A stretch of 64,000 nt of DNA from Namhaeicola sp039714555 (GCA_039714555.1 JBDLJB010000008.1:1-64000); one strand, 5' to 3'; positions 27,420 through 37,323 are shown, counted from the first letter of the stretch. Notes: a model not told the origin generated them from the letters alone. Numbers and translations: made by a program.

Positions 27420-29048
27420 TTAATGATTAATAATATTAGATATTCCTTTTAAAGGGATTAATGCCCAACGCGGACGAGAATTTAATTCGTAGCCTAATTC
27501 ATATACCGCTTTTTCCAATAAACAGTATTTTAAGATAAAATTTCGCTCTTGATCATAACCAATATTTAAATTTGCTTTTAAAATAGCATCAACATAAGTT
27601 GCTAAAAAAACACTTGTGAAATATGAATACAATACTTCTGCAGCTTCAAATAAAGTCTCTTGTGACTGAATATATTTTTCACTATTATTAAAAACTGTTG
27701 CATAAATAGCATAGTGAAAAGATCTAAACATTCCAGCAACATCTTTTAAAGGTGGTTGCTTAACTTTTCTATCCCTAATAGTACTTTCAGGTTCACCTTC
27801 AAAATCTAAGATATAAAAATCATCACCTTTAACCAGTATTTGCCCTAAATGATAATCGCCATGAACTCTTACGCGTTCCCCTTTAAGTTTTGTCCAGTCA
27901 AAATTCACAAACCGCTTTCTTATATTATTTTTATTATTTAAAAAATCCTTTGCTAATTCTAAGGTTAAACCATCCAGTTTGTGCAAATTATTTTCAACAG
28001 TATTCAACCTGTTTTGAAATTGATAAAGTAATCTGTTCTTTAACCAAACCGTATAATCACCGTTAAAATGTGTTGGTGTAAAAGCTGTATCCTCGAACTC
28101 CGATCCCAATACAATATGCATTTCGGCAGTACGATTAGCTAAAACCTGAATTTTTTGGAATAAATTCAATCCTACCCAATCAATAATTTGTTTTGGAATA
28201 TCTTCAATATTTAATCTTAAATATAAGTCTGTTTTTGGTAATGCATTTACATCAATATTTTTATATTCTAAATTAGAAAAAACTGTATCTAGTTCATTTA
28301 ACATATATTCCCAGGCATCACCTTGATTAGGAACCATTTCTTGCATTAAGGCTATGGTAATATATACGTTATCAGCACCAATTATGTTCAAACTTCCCTG
28401 ATAAGCCGGTGTGTTTTTAAATCCCTTCTTATCCGATAAAAAGCAACTCATTTCAAAATCAGGATTTTTATTTGCAAAGATCCTTCTAAAAAATTTTAGT
28501 ATAAACTTTTCATTATAAACAATTGAGGTATTACTTTGTTCTATACCCAAAAATCTTGATGATTCATAAACTACATTTGTAAAAGTTTCACTTTTATGAT
28601 ATTGAACTCTGGCTTTATCCTTGGATTGAGCATTTAAGATAAGGTCAAATACAAGTTTTCTAAATGCTTCAAGGTTAATTGCATCAATAATAAAACCTTG
28701 CTGATTTTTTATACTAATTGGAAGGATTCTGTCTTTCTCAGCAAAACTCTCATCAGTAACAAAAGCTATTGGCAAAAAATAATGTTGATAAAACGCTTCA
28801 ACAAAATTAATTTCTAAGATCAAGCCATAATATACTTCCCCGTCATTTTGAATTCTAAAATATTCTGAAAGTTCTATATACTTTAACTTACTCGCTTTCC
28901 CACCGTACCAACGTTGTTTTATAATATAATCTTCTAAAACATCTGAAAGAAAAACTTTAACAAAATCCCTATTATCCAGTAATTCTTCCCAATTTTCATC
29001 AAAATGAAAGGGAGATTGCAATACAGTTTTTGGGGATTTATTAGACAT
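27420..29048 (-). CDS. mak: Maltokinase
   Basis: Phosphorylates maltose with ATP to maltose-1-phosphate, the donor used by GlgE. The 542-residue protein has the N-terminal cap with KQRWYGGKASKL (44-55) typical of maltokinases and a phosphotransferase-like lobe with HGDYHLGQ (396-403, catalytic Asp398) and the metal-binding DFEGEP (415-420). In many bacteria this enzyme is fused to trehalose synthase; here it stands alone and no treS lies in the window, so the source of maltose must be elsewhere. It starts on the base after the glgE stop. Confidence 0.9.
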   Translation of the reverse strand: MSNKSPKTVLQSPFHFDENWEELLDNRDFVKVFLSDVLEDYIIKQRWYGGKASKLKYIELSEYFRIQNDGEVYYGLILEINFVEAFYQHYFLPIAFVTDESFAEKDRILPISIKNQQGFIIDAINLEAFRKLVFDLILNAQSKDKARVQYHKSETFTNVVYESSRFLGIEQSNTSIVYNEKFILKFFRRIFANKNPDFEMSCFLSDKKGFKNTPAYQGSLNIIGADNVYITIALMQEMVPNQGDAWEYMLNELDTVFSNLEYKNIDVNALPKTDLYLRLNIEDIPKQIIDWVGLNLFQKIQVLANRTAEMHIVLGSEFEDTAFTPTHFNGDYTVWLKNRLLYQFQNRLNTVENNLHKLDGLTLELAKDFLNNKNNIRKRFVNFDWTKLKGERVRVHGDYHLGQILVKGDDFYILDFEGEPESTIRDRKVKQPPLKDVAGMFRSFHYAIYATVFNNSEKYIQSQETLFEAAEVLYSYFTSVFLATYVDAILKANLNIGYDQERNFILKYCLLEKAVYELGYELNSRPRWALIPLKGISNIINH

Positions 29049-30989
29049 CTATTTATTTATTTTAAAAATGTGAAGAGGAAAATCGGGTTGTAACTCTATA
29101 TAATTCCATTCGTCATACCAATTATAACTGTTTCCTGTAATAAAATCATAAATCTGAACCGGACGACCTGGTTCAGTTTCTTTCAAATCATTTAAAGGTA
29201 ATTGCATAGATCCGTGTTGCGTATTATAAGGATCTAAATTAATAATTACTAAAATTTCACTTGATTTATCGTCATTCCATTTATAAAAAGCTATCAAATT
29301 ATCATTTTCAATATGACAAAATTTTATATTATTGGTTTGCTGCAAGGCCTCTTCTTCCTGACGAATCTTATTAACTTTAGTGATAATTGTAATTAAATTA
29401 TTTTTGATATTCCAGTCATAATGAGTTATTTGAAATTTTTCTGAGTTCAAATATTCTTCTCTGTTCGGAAGCGAATCATTAATCATATATTCAAAGACCG
29501 GCCCATATATACCAACATTAGAACTTAAAGTAGCTGCTAGAGCGTATCGTTGAATATATTTAGATTCATTGGCACCCTGCAAATGAAATGGATTAATATC
29601 TGGTGTATTTGGCCAAAAATTAGGGCGCATATATTCACGTTGTTCTGTTTTGGTCAACTCTTCAACATATTCAATTAACTCATGTTTTGAATTTCGCCAG
29701 GTAAAATATGTATAAGATTGTGTAAAACCTTGTTTGGCTAATTGTTGCATTATTTTTGGACCTGTAAATGCCTCAGCCAAAAACAAAACATCAGGGTGTG
29801 TTTTTTTTATTTCAGAAATAATCCAATTCCAAAAATAAAAAGGTTTAGTGTGTGGATTATCTACTCTGAATATATTTATTCCACAATCAATCCAATACAT
29901 AAAAGTATCCAGAGTTTCATTCCAAAGGTTTTTATAATCTTTGGTCTCAAAATATAAAGGTAAAATATCCTGATATTTTTTTGGAGGATTCTCCGCATAT
30001 TGTACCGTTCCGTCCGGACGCCATTTAAACCATTGAGGATGTTCTTTAACCCATGGATGATCAGGTGCAACCTGCAAAGCAAAATCCATTGCAATTTCTA
30101 AATCCAGTTCTTTTGCCTTTTTTACTAATGACTTAAAATCTTTAATTGTCCCCAATTCCGAATGAATATCTTTATGGCCTCCGTATTTAGAACCAATTCC
30201 CCAAGGAGAACCAACATCATCTTTAAAAGCCTCAGTTGAATTGTTCTTACCTTTTCTATTGACTTCTCCAATAGGGTGTACCGGAGGGAAATACAGGGTA
30301 TCAAAACCCATTTCTACAACTCTCGGTAATAATTTAATACAATCTTTAAAAGTTCCGTGTACGCCTTCCTTTTTGGATGCAGAACGCGGAAAAAATTCAT
30401 ACCAGGTACTAAACCTGGCTTTTGATCTATCTACATAAATCGGAAACTCATTTGATGTATTAGCCAGTTGTTTTTCAGGATAATTATAAAATATTTGTTG
30501 TAGTTTGTCACTTGCTGCTTCTAAAATAGCTTCTTCGTAAAAATCTTTATTGCTAAATATATTTTGTAAATGCTTTAAATATCCTCTTTCTGATTTTGTT
30601 ACTTTATTAACAATTGTCTTAATCAAACCAACACCTTCCAACAATTCTGAAGTCACTTGTTGATAGTCTTCAATTTTCCTGATTATACCATGTTGCCATG
30701 TTAAGGCATTATCCACCCAGCCTTCAACTTTATAGGTGTAATATCCTTGCTTTTGAACAGTAAAAGAAACACTCCATTCATTATTATAAGCAAGTTTCAT
30801 TCTTACCTCATTCCAATCGCTTTCACTTTCATGTTTATATAACACCGAAGCAGCAATTTCATCATGTCCATCTGCTAATACATTTGCATCAACATTAATA
30901 ATTTCATTTACTACTCTTTTAATAGGAAATTCACCATTATTTATTGTTGGTGAAATATAATCAATAACAACTCTTTTTTGATTTTGCAT
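29049..30989 (-). CDS. glgE: Alpha-1,4-glucan:maltose-1-phosphate maltosyltransferase
   Basis: GH13_3 enzyme that adds maltosyl units from maltose-1-phosphate to an alpha-1,4 glucan. The 646-residue protein has the N-terminal beta domains (about 1-125), a helical insert, then the barrel with WYEFFPRS (196-203), the nucleophile Asp377 in IFRVDNPHTKP and acid/base Glu406 in LFLAEAFTG. These motifs separate it from ordinary amylases. Its stop abuts the maltokinase start, and 95 nt separate it from glgC. Confidence 0.95.
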   Translation of the reverse strand: MQNQKRVVIDYISPTINNGEFPIKRVVNEIINVDANVLADGHDEIAASVLYKHESESDWNEVRMKLAYNNEWSVSFTVQKQGYYTYKVEGWVDNALTWQHGIIRKIEDYQQVTSELLEGVGLIKTIVNKVTKSERGYLKHLQNIFSNKDFYEEAILEAASDKLQQIFYNYPEKQLANTSNEFPIYVDRSKARFSTWYEFFPRSASKKEGVHGTFKDCIKLLPRVVEMGFDTLYFPPVHPIGEVNRKGKNNSTEAFKDDVGSPWGIGSKYGGHKDIHSELGTIKDFKSLVKKAKELDLEIAMDFALQVAPDHPWVKEHPQWFKWRPDGTVQYAENPPKKYQDILPLYFETKDYKNLWNETLDTFMYWIDCGINIFRVDNPHTKPFYFWNWIISEIKKTHPDVLFLAEAFTGPKIMQQLAKQGFTQSYTYFTWRNSKHELIEYVEELTKTEQREYMRPNFWPNTPDINPFHLQGANESKYIQRYALAATLSSNVGIYGPVFEYMINDSLPNREEYLNSEKFQITHYDWNIKNNLITIITKVNKIRQEEEALQQTNNIKFCHIENDNLIAFYKWNDDKSSEILVIINLDPYNTQHGSMQLPLNDLKETEPGRPVQIYDFITGNSYNWYDEWNYIELQPDFPLHIFKINK

Positions 30990-31084
30990 TGTATCTATCT
31001 AGATTTTAATATAATAACATGAGAAACATAAATCTTATTGCTGTTTTTTAAAGTAACGTTTGTATGAAAAAAAACAAAATGCAA

Positions 31085-32344
31085 TCAAATTACAAAACCA
31101 TGAGGAATTATTGCTCCTTTTTTAACTACCACTATACCATCACGTACTACATATAAATCAGTTTCAACATCTTTTAAATGTTTACCTCCATTTATTCTTA
31201 CATCATTCCCTACGCAACAGTTCTTATCTAAAATTGCATTTTTAATAAAACATCGTTTCCCTATTCCCATAGGTATTTTTGAAGGATTATCAATCATTTC
31301 ATCTAATGTTTGATAAAAATCACTCCCCATCATATACGTATTAATAACCGTAGATTCTTCACCTATTCTAGATCGGATTCCAATTACAGATCTTTCAATT
31401 TTTCCTGCATGAATAATACAACCTTCTGCTAAAACAGTTTTATCCAGGATAGTACCTGAAACCTTTGATGTTGGCAATATTCTTGCTCTGGTAAATACTT
31501 TTCTTTTTTCACTGAACAAGTCAAATTCTGGAACAGAATCGGTTAAACCTAAATTGGCTTCAAAAAAAGAATCAATATTCCCAATATCTGTCCAGTAACC
31601 TTCAAATTGATAGCTCATAACTTTATGTTTATCAATATTTTGAGGAATAATCTCTTTTCCAAAATCAACAGTATCAGGATCTCTCATTAATTCAATTAAA
31701 AGATCTCTGTTAAAAACATAAATGCCCATTGAAGCAAGGTATTCTCTACCCTCTGACCTCATTTGATCACTTACTTCTGATACCCAATCAGGTAATAACT
31801 CATGTGCCGGTTTTTCAATAAATGATGTAATAACATCTTCATCATTTGTTTTCAAGATCCCAAAAGAAGTTGCATCCTTTGCATTAACAGGCATTGTTGC
31901 AATAGATAATTCTGCATTACTTTCGATATGCTTCTGAATAATTTCATCATAATCCATTTGATAAAGCTGATCACCTGATAATATTAAAGCATATTCAAAA
32001 TCATGTTTTAGAAAATGATGTACACTTTGGCGCACTGCATCTGCAGTTCCCTGAAACCAAGAAGCACTTTCCGGAGTTTGTTCAGCAGCCAATACATCAA
32101 CAAACGCTTTACTAAAAAAACTAAAATGATAGGTATTTTTAATATGTTGATTTAATGAGGCTGAATTAAACTGGGTCAATACGTATATCTTTTTAATACC
32201 CGAATTGATACAGTTAGAAATCGGTATATCTACCAATCTATATTTACCTGCTATAGGCACAGCCGGTTTTGACCTACTTTCGGTTAGAGGATATAACCTT
32301 GATCCTTGTCCGCCCCCCAAAATAATACTCAATACCTTATCCAT
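31085..32344 (-). CDS. glgC: Glucose-1-phosphate adenylyltransferase
   Basis: Makes ADP-glucose from glucose-1-phosphate and ATP, the committed step of bacterial glycogen synthesis. The 419-residue protein has the nucleotidyltransferase motif LGGGQGSRLYPLT (9-21), KPAVPIAGKYRLVDIPISNC, the LSGDQLYQMDY segment near 120-131 and a C-terminal left-handed beta-helix (from about 290). The start is 2 nt after the stop of the upstream glycosyltransferase, so the two make and use ADP-glucose as a pair. Confidence 0.96.
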   Translation of the reverse strand: MDKVLSIILGGGQGSRLYPLTESRSKPAVPIAGKYRLVDIPISNCINSGIKKIYVLTQFNSASLNQHIKNTYHFSFFSKAFVDVLAAEQTPESASWFQGTADAVRQSVHHFLKHDFEYALILSGDQLYQMDYDEIIQKHIESNAELSIATMPVNAKDATSFGILKTNDEDVITSFIEKPAHELLPDWVSEVSDQMRSEGREYLASMGIYVFNRDLLIELMRDPDTVDFGKEIIPQNIDKHKVMSYQFEGYWTDIGNIDSFFEANLGLTDSVPEFDLFSEKRKVFTRARILPTSKVSGTILDKTVLAEGCIIHAGKIERSVIGIRSRIGEESTVINTYMMGSDFYQTLDEMIDNPSKIPMGIGKRCFIKNAILDKNCCVGNDVRINGGKHLKDVETDLYVVRDGIVVVKKGAIIPHGFVI

Positions 32345-32346
32345 AC

Positions 32347-33552
32347 TTATTGTTTTAAAGATTTATATAATTCTTTATGCTGTCTTGCTATGGCGCTCCA
32401 ATCAAAAGTATCTTCAACTCTTTTTCTTCCTTTTTTTGCCATAACATCTCTTAATTCTTTGTTGTTTATTAATCTATTAACACCTTTAGCAAGATCTTTA
32501 GAAAATTTATCAGGATCGATAGGCTCAAAAGGGGCTACTTCCTGTTGATCTAAAGGAATCAAAATTCCAGTTTCGTCATCAACAACTACCTCTTTTATTC
32601 CTCCAACAGCACTTGCAACAACAGCAGTTTCACAAGCCATTGCTTCAATATTAATAATACCAAATGGTTCATATATTGATGGACAACAAAATACATCTGC
32701 ATGCGAATAAAGTTGAATCACTTCTTTTTTAGGTAACATTTCATCAATCCAAATGACATTATCTCTGGTTTTTTTTACTTCGTCAACACTGCTTTCCATC
32801 TCTTTAGCAATTTCAGGCGTATCTGGTGCACCTGCGCATAAAACTATTTGTGTATCAGGATCAATATATTTTATTGCATTTACCAAATGTATGATTCCTT
32901 TCTGTCTGGTTATTCTCCCCACAAAAAGCACAAAAGGCTTAGATCTATCAATTCCATACTTATCAAGAGTAGATGTTTCTTTGGTTACTACATATTCCTC
33001 AAGATTTATTCCATTATAGATTACTTTTATTTTACTATAATCTACATTAAAATATTTTAAAACATCATCTTTTGTTTCTTTAGACACGGCAATAATTGCA
33101 TCAGCCATTTCAATCGCCGTTTTTTCAACCCAAGATGAGGCATCATACCCTCTACCTAACTGCTCTCTTTTCCAAGGCCTTAATGGTTCTAGAGAGTGTG
33201 TTGTTATTACCAATGGAACACCATAGCATAATTTTGCAACAATACCGGCAAATTGAGCGTACCACGTATGACAATGTACAATATCAGCATCTATATCATC
33301 AGCATTCATTTGAATACAGGTTGTTAAACTATTTAATACAGCCTTTAATTTATCATTTGTATTTTCAAAAACCGGGTTGTCATAAGGAAATCCTTTAACC
33401 GTTAACCTATCTGATTTTTCATCCTGATCTCCAAAACATCTAATTTCTACTTCCATTAGCTTAGCTAATTCATCTGCCAGATATTCAACAACTACCCCAG
33501 CACCACCATAAACATAAGGTGGAAATTCTTTTGTATAGAAAAGTACTTTCAT
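32347..33552 (-). CDS. glgM: GT4 glycogen synthase / probable maltose-1-phosphate synthase (GlgM type)
   Basis: A 401-residue GT4 glycosyltransferase, shorter than the approximately 480-residue GT5 GlgA of E. coli. It closely resembles the actinobacterial enzyme GlgM (Rv1212c), which joins ADP-glucose and glucose-1-phosphate into maltose-1-phosphate: PPYVYGGAGVVVEYL near the N-terminus, THSLEPLRPWKREQLGRGY at about 120-138, GRITRQKGIIHLV, and the EX7E motif in YEPFGIINIEAMAC. Automatic annotation would probably say glgA. The downstream glgE strengthens the GlgM reading, but the acceptor (glucan or glucose-1-phosphate) is not decided by sequence. Confidence 0.8.
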   Translation of the reverse strand: MKVLFYTKEFPPYVYGGAGVVVEYLADELAKLMEVEIRCFGDQDEKSDRLTVKGFPYDNPVFENTNDKLKAVLNSLTTCIQMNADDIDADIVHCHTWYAQFAGIVAKLCYGVPLVITTHSLEPLRPWKREQLGRGYDASSWVEKTAIEMADAIIAVSKETKDDVLKYFNVDYSKIKVIYNGINLEEYVVTKETSTLDKYGIDRSKPFVLFVGRITRQKGIIHLVNAIKYIDPDTQIVLCAGAPDTPEIAKEMESSVDEVKKTRDNVIWIDEMLPKKEVIQLYSHADVFCCPSIYEPFGIINIEAMACETAVVASAVGGIKEVVVDDETGILIPLDQQEVAPFEPIDPDKFSKDLAKGVNRLINNKELRDVMAKKGRKRVEDTFDWSAIARQHKELYKSLKQ

Positions 33553-33916
33553 TATAAAACTGTTTTTTGATTATTTTATAAAACTTAATCCTCTAATTAA
33601 TAATTCTCTAATTTTCATCAGGTTAAAATACCAACTCCTTTCTAATTCTTATTGCATTCAATGATGTCTTATATTGAAATATATCATTTTAAACTCTTAA
33701 ATCTACTAACTCTTAAATTAAAATCAAAATTCTATTATTAATAAATATAAATCCTCTACTATAATAATAGAAAAAACATTCGGCATTAATATGCGATATT
33801 TTAATATTCTATACTAAAATATATTATATAACACTGAATAACAGTATGTTATTTAATTCGTTTTAAGTGTATTCAATATATGAAAATAATATGATAAATT
33901 ACCATATGTGATTTAG

Positions 33917-33933
33917 TATTTCAAATTGAAATA
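33917..33933. promoter_or_regulatory. Palindrome, candidate operator for the glg operon
   Basis: TATTTCAA-A-TTGAAATA is a perfect inverted repeat with 8-bp arms. It lies about 365 nt upstream of the first glg gene. In such AT-rich DNA a chance palindrome is possible; the regulator is unknown. Confidence 0.3.
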
Positions 33934-33960
33934 ACAATATTTATTAATTTTTCTTTAAAT

Positions 33961-33993
33961 AAAAAAAGCTATCAAAAAATTGATAGCTTTTTT
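33961..33993 (-). terminator. Terminator of the complex I operon
   Basis: Perfect inverted repeat AAAAAAGCTATCAA / TTGATAGCTTTTTT with a 4-nt A loop, placed 49 nt after the last gene of the nuo operon. A/T runs on both sides would allow use in either direction. Confidence 0.8.
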
Positions 33994-34041
33994 TATTAAT
34001 TTACTTTATAATAATGTTTGAAACATCAAATGATTATAAAA

Positions 34042-34371
34042 TTATTTTGAGTTTTTCCAATACTGTGGCTTTGGGTCTTCAGATTTTTGATTCCAATAAT
34101 CTTGATTAACTATATGCCCGCCATCTAATGTTTTTAACCTACGTTGAAAAACATAAGTAGTTGGGTTAAAAGTCATATCAGTAACACCAATCGTATAAAG
34201 TTGAGGGTCTTCTTCAGTTTTTCTCTTTTCTTCCTGAATCAAAACTTCAAAACCATTTATAGCTAAAAGTTTTTGCAAAAAATCTTTTCTGTTTTCGTCA
34301 ACTTTTTTTTCAATAAAAGTCACTCTTTGATCTCCAATACTTCCAAAAACATGTTTACCTCCAAGTACCAT
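34042..34371 (-). CDS. Small hypothetical protein after nuoN
   Basis: A 109-residue soluble protein with no signal peptide or membrane segment. I do not recognise the family. The first half looks like an alpha/beta fold (RVTFIEKKVDENRKDFLQKLLAINGFEVLIQEE is split over about 16-48), and the C-terminus is rich in Lys, Trp and Tyr (PQYWKNSK). Its ATG is 6 nt from the nuoN stop and the terminator follows it, so it is the last gene of the complex I operon. Whether it is a subunit or assembly factor is open. Confidence 0.72.
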   Translation of the reverse strand: MVLGGKHVFGSIGDQRVTFIEKKVDENRKDFLQKLLAINGFEVLIQEEKRKTEEDPQLYTIGVTDMTFNPTTYVFQRRLKTLDGGHIVNQDYWNQKSEDPKPQYWKNSK

Positions 34372-34377
34372 ATTCTA

Positions 34378-35808
34378 TTAATTTAAAAAACTATTACTAA
34401 TTGAAAATATATATTCATATAACGGACTATACAAACCTGCTATTAAAATACCTAACACAGTAAGTATTAAACCCAATCTCATAAAAATAGGGCTTTTAAA
34501 GAAAGGTATTGCATCCGGATTTTTACGTAAGAACATTGCTCTAATTACTAATAAATAGTAATACAATGATATTGTAGCATTAACTACTGCAATAAAAACT
34601 AAAATATAATAACCTTGGCTCGCTGCTGCTGCATACAAAAAGAATTTACCAAAAAATCCAGCTAAAGGGGGTATCCCTGCCAAAGAGAATAATGCCAACA
34701 TCATTACCAAACTCAATTTAGGATTTGTACGATAAAGTCCTTCATATTCATCCATATTTTCTTTACCCGTTGCTGTTGAAATTGCTTGAACAACTCCAAA
34801 GGCTCCAAGGTTAGAAAATATATAAACTGCTACAAAATAAATTATTGTTGTATAACCAAGTTGATCATTTGATAAAAATCCTAATAAGATAAAACCTGCT
34901 TGAGCAATTGATGAGTAAGCTAAGAATCGTTTCATATTTTTTTGCCTTAATGCAAATAGGTTACCAATAAACATAGTGGCAATAGTAACCATATAAATAA
35001 TCTTAGTCCAAACCGGCATTAATGGTTTCATAACAGTAAATAAAAGAATCATTAAGATCATTACTGCAGCACCTTTTGAGATAACTGATAGGAAAGAGGC
35101 AACACTAATTGGTGCACCTTCATAAACATCTGCTGTCCAAAAATGAAATGGTACTAATGAAATTTTAAATGCCAATCCGCTAAAGAAAAATATAAAACCT
35201 AAAACTGATAAGTTTGAAATTGTTAAAACTTCAGCCATTGCATCAAAATAGATCGTTCCGGTAGTTGCGTATAAAAATGATACTCCTAATAAAGCAGTTC
35301 CTGATGCTAATGCTGAAGATAAGATAAATTTAACACCAGCTTCTGCTGAGTCAATTTTAAAAGTTTCATAAGCCACAAGAGCAGTTACAGGTAAAGTAGC
35401 TAATTCTAAACCAATATAGAACATTAAAAAGTCTCCTGAAGAAATCATATAATACATTCCTAGCAAAGACGAGAAAAGCAGTATAAAAAATTCGGTTGAT
35501 TTATTTTGTTGAACAACTTTTTCTTTCAACCAATCTGCTGATTGTAACAATAAGATCAAAACACCAATATTTAAAGTACTTTTAAAGAAATGTAAAATCG
35601 CATTGGTTTTAAACATTCCTCCAAATATGCTTCCATCATTTAAAGGCAAGAATCCAACTAATGTATGTATAGCAAATAATACAATACCAATTGTTATTAA
35701 ACTTCCTTTTTGTTTTTTAGGTAAAAATATTTCAAAGACAATTAACAGTAATATTACTGCTAATAATCCTAATTCGTAACGCATCAATAGTAAACTTTCC
35801 AAGTTCAT
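34378..35808 (-). CDS. nuoN: Complex I antiporter-like subunit NuoN
   Basis: Proton-channel subunit of the complex I membrane arm. The 476-residue protein has about 14 predicted helices, an internal LVPFHFWTADVYEGAP segment (about 218-233) characteristic of NuoN, and KRFLAYSSIAQAGFILLG, with the lysine and helix-break positions conserved in the antiporter family. It follows nuoM by 12 nt. Confidence 0.94.
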   Translation of the reverse strand: MNLESLLLMRYELGLLAVILLLIVFEIFLPKKQKGSLITIGIVLFAIHTLVGFLPLNDGSIFGGMFKTNAILHFFKSTLNIGVLILLLQSADWLKEKVVQQNKSTEFFILLFSSLLGMYYMISSGDFLMFYIGLELATLPVTALVAYETFKIDSAEAGVKFILSSALASGTALLGVSFLYATTGTIYFDAMAEVLTISNLSVLGFIFFFSGLAFKISLVPFHFWTADVYEGAPISVASFLSVISKGAAVMILMILLFTVMKPLMPVWTKIIYMVTIATMFIGNLFALRQKNMKRFLAYSSIAQAGFILLGFLSNDQLGYTTIIYFVAVYIFSNLGAFGVVQAISTATGKENMDEYEGLYRTNPKLSLVMMLALFSLAGIPPLAGFFGKFFLYAAAASQGYYILVFIAVVNATISLYYYLLVIRAMFLRKNPDAIPFFKSPIFMRLGLILTVLGILIAGLYSPLYEYIFSISNSFLN

Positions 35809-35820
35809 TTCTTTAATTTT

Positions 35821-37314
35821 TTATAATAATCTTTCTAAAAATGGTTCAATACTATCTTTTATCATTTCACTAAGGCCAAAAGGCAAAACTCCAATTATTA
35901 CAACCGGAATTAAAAGCATAATCAAACCTACTTTTTCAAACCATGTAGCTTTAGGTAAATTTGCATATTCAGGATTGCTCAAAGGCCCCATCATAATTTT
36001 ACCAACCATTCTTAAAATATACACAGCAGTAACAACAATAGATGAAACTGCAAGAATCGTTAATATTCTATGAAAGGTGTCAGAATGTTGGAAAGAACCA
36101 ACAAAAATATTCATTTCAGCAATAAATCCACTAAAACCAGGTAAACCTAAATAAGCCAAACCGGTTATAACATAAACAGCACCAATAAAAGGTAATATTT
36201 TCATCAGACCTCCAAGTTCAGAAACATTTCTTGTATGTGTTCTTCCGTAAACCATTCCTATCAAAGCAAAGAACATAGCTGTTAATAAACCGTGTGATAA
36301 GGATTGAATGATAGCACCATTCCAGGCTGTTTTATTATACATTAATAATGCAAATAAAACCAAACCTAAATGACTAACTGAAGCATAGGCATTAATATAT
36401 TTCAGATCTTTTTGCATAATGGCACCAAGAGCACCGTAAACAACTCCAATTGAAGCCAGAATTAAAAAGAAATCTGACCAATTCAGAGCACCCAGAGGTA
36501 ATAAATACATGGCAACTCTAAAAACACCATATCCTCCTAATTTCATCAAAACTCCTGCATGTAACATCGATACTGCTGTTGGCGCTGAAGCATGACCTGA
36601 AGGTGACCATGTATGAAAAGGAAATAGAGCTCCTAATACTGCAAAACCTATAAATACAAATGGAAAAAATAAATTTTGAATAGCTACAGGAATATTTGCT
36701 TTAGCAATTTCTAAAATATTAAATGTTAAAGCTCCCCCATCTATACCAGCATTTGAATTGAAATAAATTCCGAAAATACCTACAGATAAAACTGCAGAAG
36801 CTCCCATCAACATTAAGGTTAGTTTCATTGCAGAATTTTCTCTAGGTCCTGACCCCCAAATTCCAATCAATAAATACATTGGAATTACTGCAATTTCGTA
36901 AAACACAAACATTGTAAATAGATCTAAAGAAATAAAGAATCCAAAAACTCCGGTTGACAAAACGATCAATGAGATAAAAAATTCTTTAGGCAAATCATCA
37001 ACCATCCATGAAATAAATATACCTGCTACTACAATTACTGCTGTTAATACGATCATTACAACAGAGATCGCATCTACACCAATATTATAGTGAATATTAA
37101 ATTGTTCATACCAGGTAATGTCTTTGACAAATATCATTATATCATCATTAACAGCCCTTTCTTTCAGATAAGCAAAGATCAAATTTATTGACATCCCTAA
37201 TTGTACCAGCATTCCTGCCAATGCAACTATTCGAGATTGTTTTAAGCCTTTGGCAAAACCTAAAGCTATAACAGTAATTATTGGTACAATTACAAAAAGT
37301 GATAAAATATCCAT
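35821..37314 (-). CDS. nuoM: Complex I antiporter-like subunit NuoM
   Basis: Second antiporter-like proton channel. The 497-residue, multi-helix protein has a conserved glutamate in the fifth-helix region (FVFYEIAVIPMYLLIGIWG), the signature FPFHTWSPSGHASAPTAVSM (about 230-249) and LKYINAYASVSHLGLVLF. Spacing to nuoL is 9 nt. Trp-Ser-Pro rather than the more usual LPDAH follows the PFHTW motif, a Bacteroidota-type variation. Confidence 0.94.
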   Translation of the reverse strand: MDILSLFVIVPIITVIALGFAKGLKQSRIVALAGMLVQLGMSINLIFAYLKERAVNDDIMIFVKDITWYEQFNIHYNIGVDAISVVMIVLTAVIVVAGIFISWMVDDLPKEFFISLIVLSTGVFGFFISLDLFTMFVFYEIAVIPMYLLIGIWGSGPRENSAMKLTLMLMGASAVLSVGIFGIYFNSNAGIDGGALTFNILEIAKANIPVAIQNLFFPFVFIGFAVLGALFPFHTWSPSGHASAPTAVSMLHAGVLMKLGGYGVFRVAMYLLPLGALNWSDFFLILASIGVVYGALGAIMQKDLKYINAYASVSHLGLVLFALLMYNKTAWNGAIIQSLSHGLLTAMFFALIGMVYGRTHTRNVSELGGLMKILPFIGAVYVITGLAYLGLPGFSGFIAEMNIFVGSFQHSDTFHRILTILAVSSIVVTAVYILRMVGKIMMGPLSNPEYANLPKATWFEKVGLIMLLIPVVIIGVLPFGLSEMIKDSIEPFLERLL

Positions 37315-37323
37315 ATCCTTAAA

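Larger units (their letters stand above)
33553..34041. other. Intergenic region upstream of the glucan operon
   Basis: A 489-nt AT-rich stretch with no credible gene. It holds the leader and presumably the promoter of the glg operon, the terminator of the complex I operon at its right end, and two inverted repeats: a 17-bp palindrome at 33917-33933 and AATAAC-N5-GTTATT at 33837-33853. I found no exact TAnnTTTG box on the minus strand here, so the operon start site is not visible. Confidence 0.6.
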
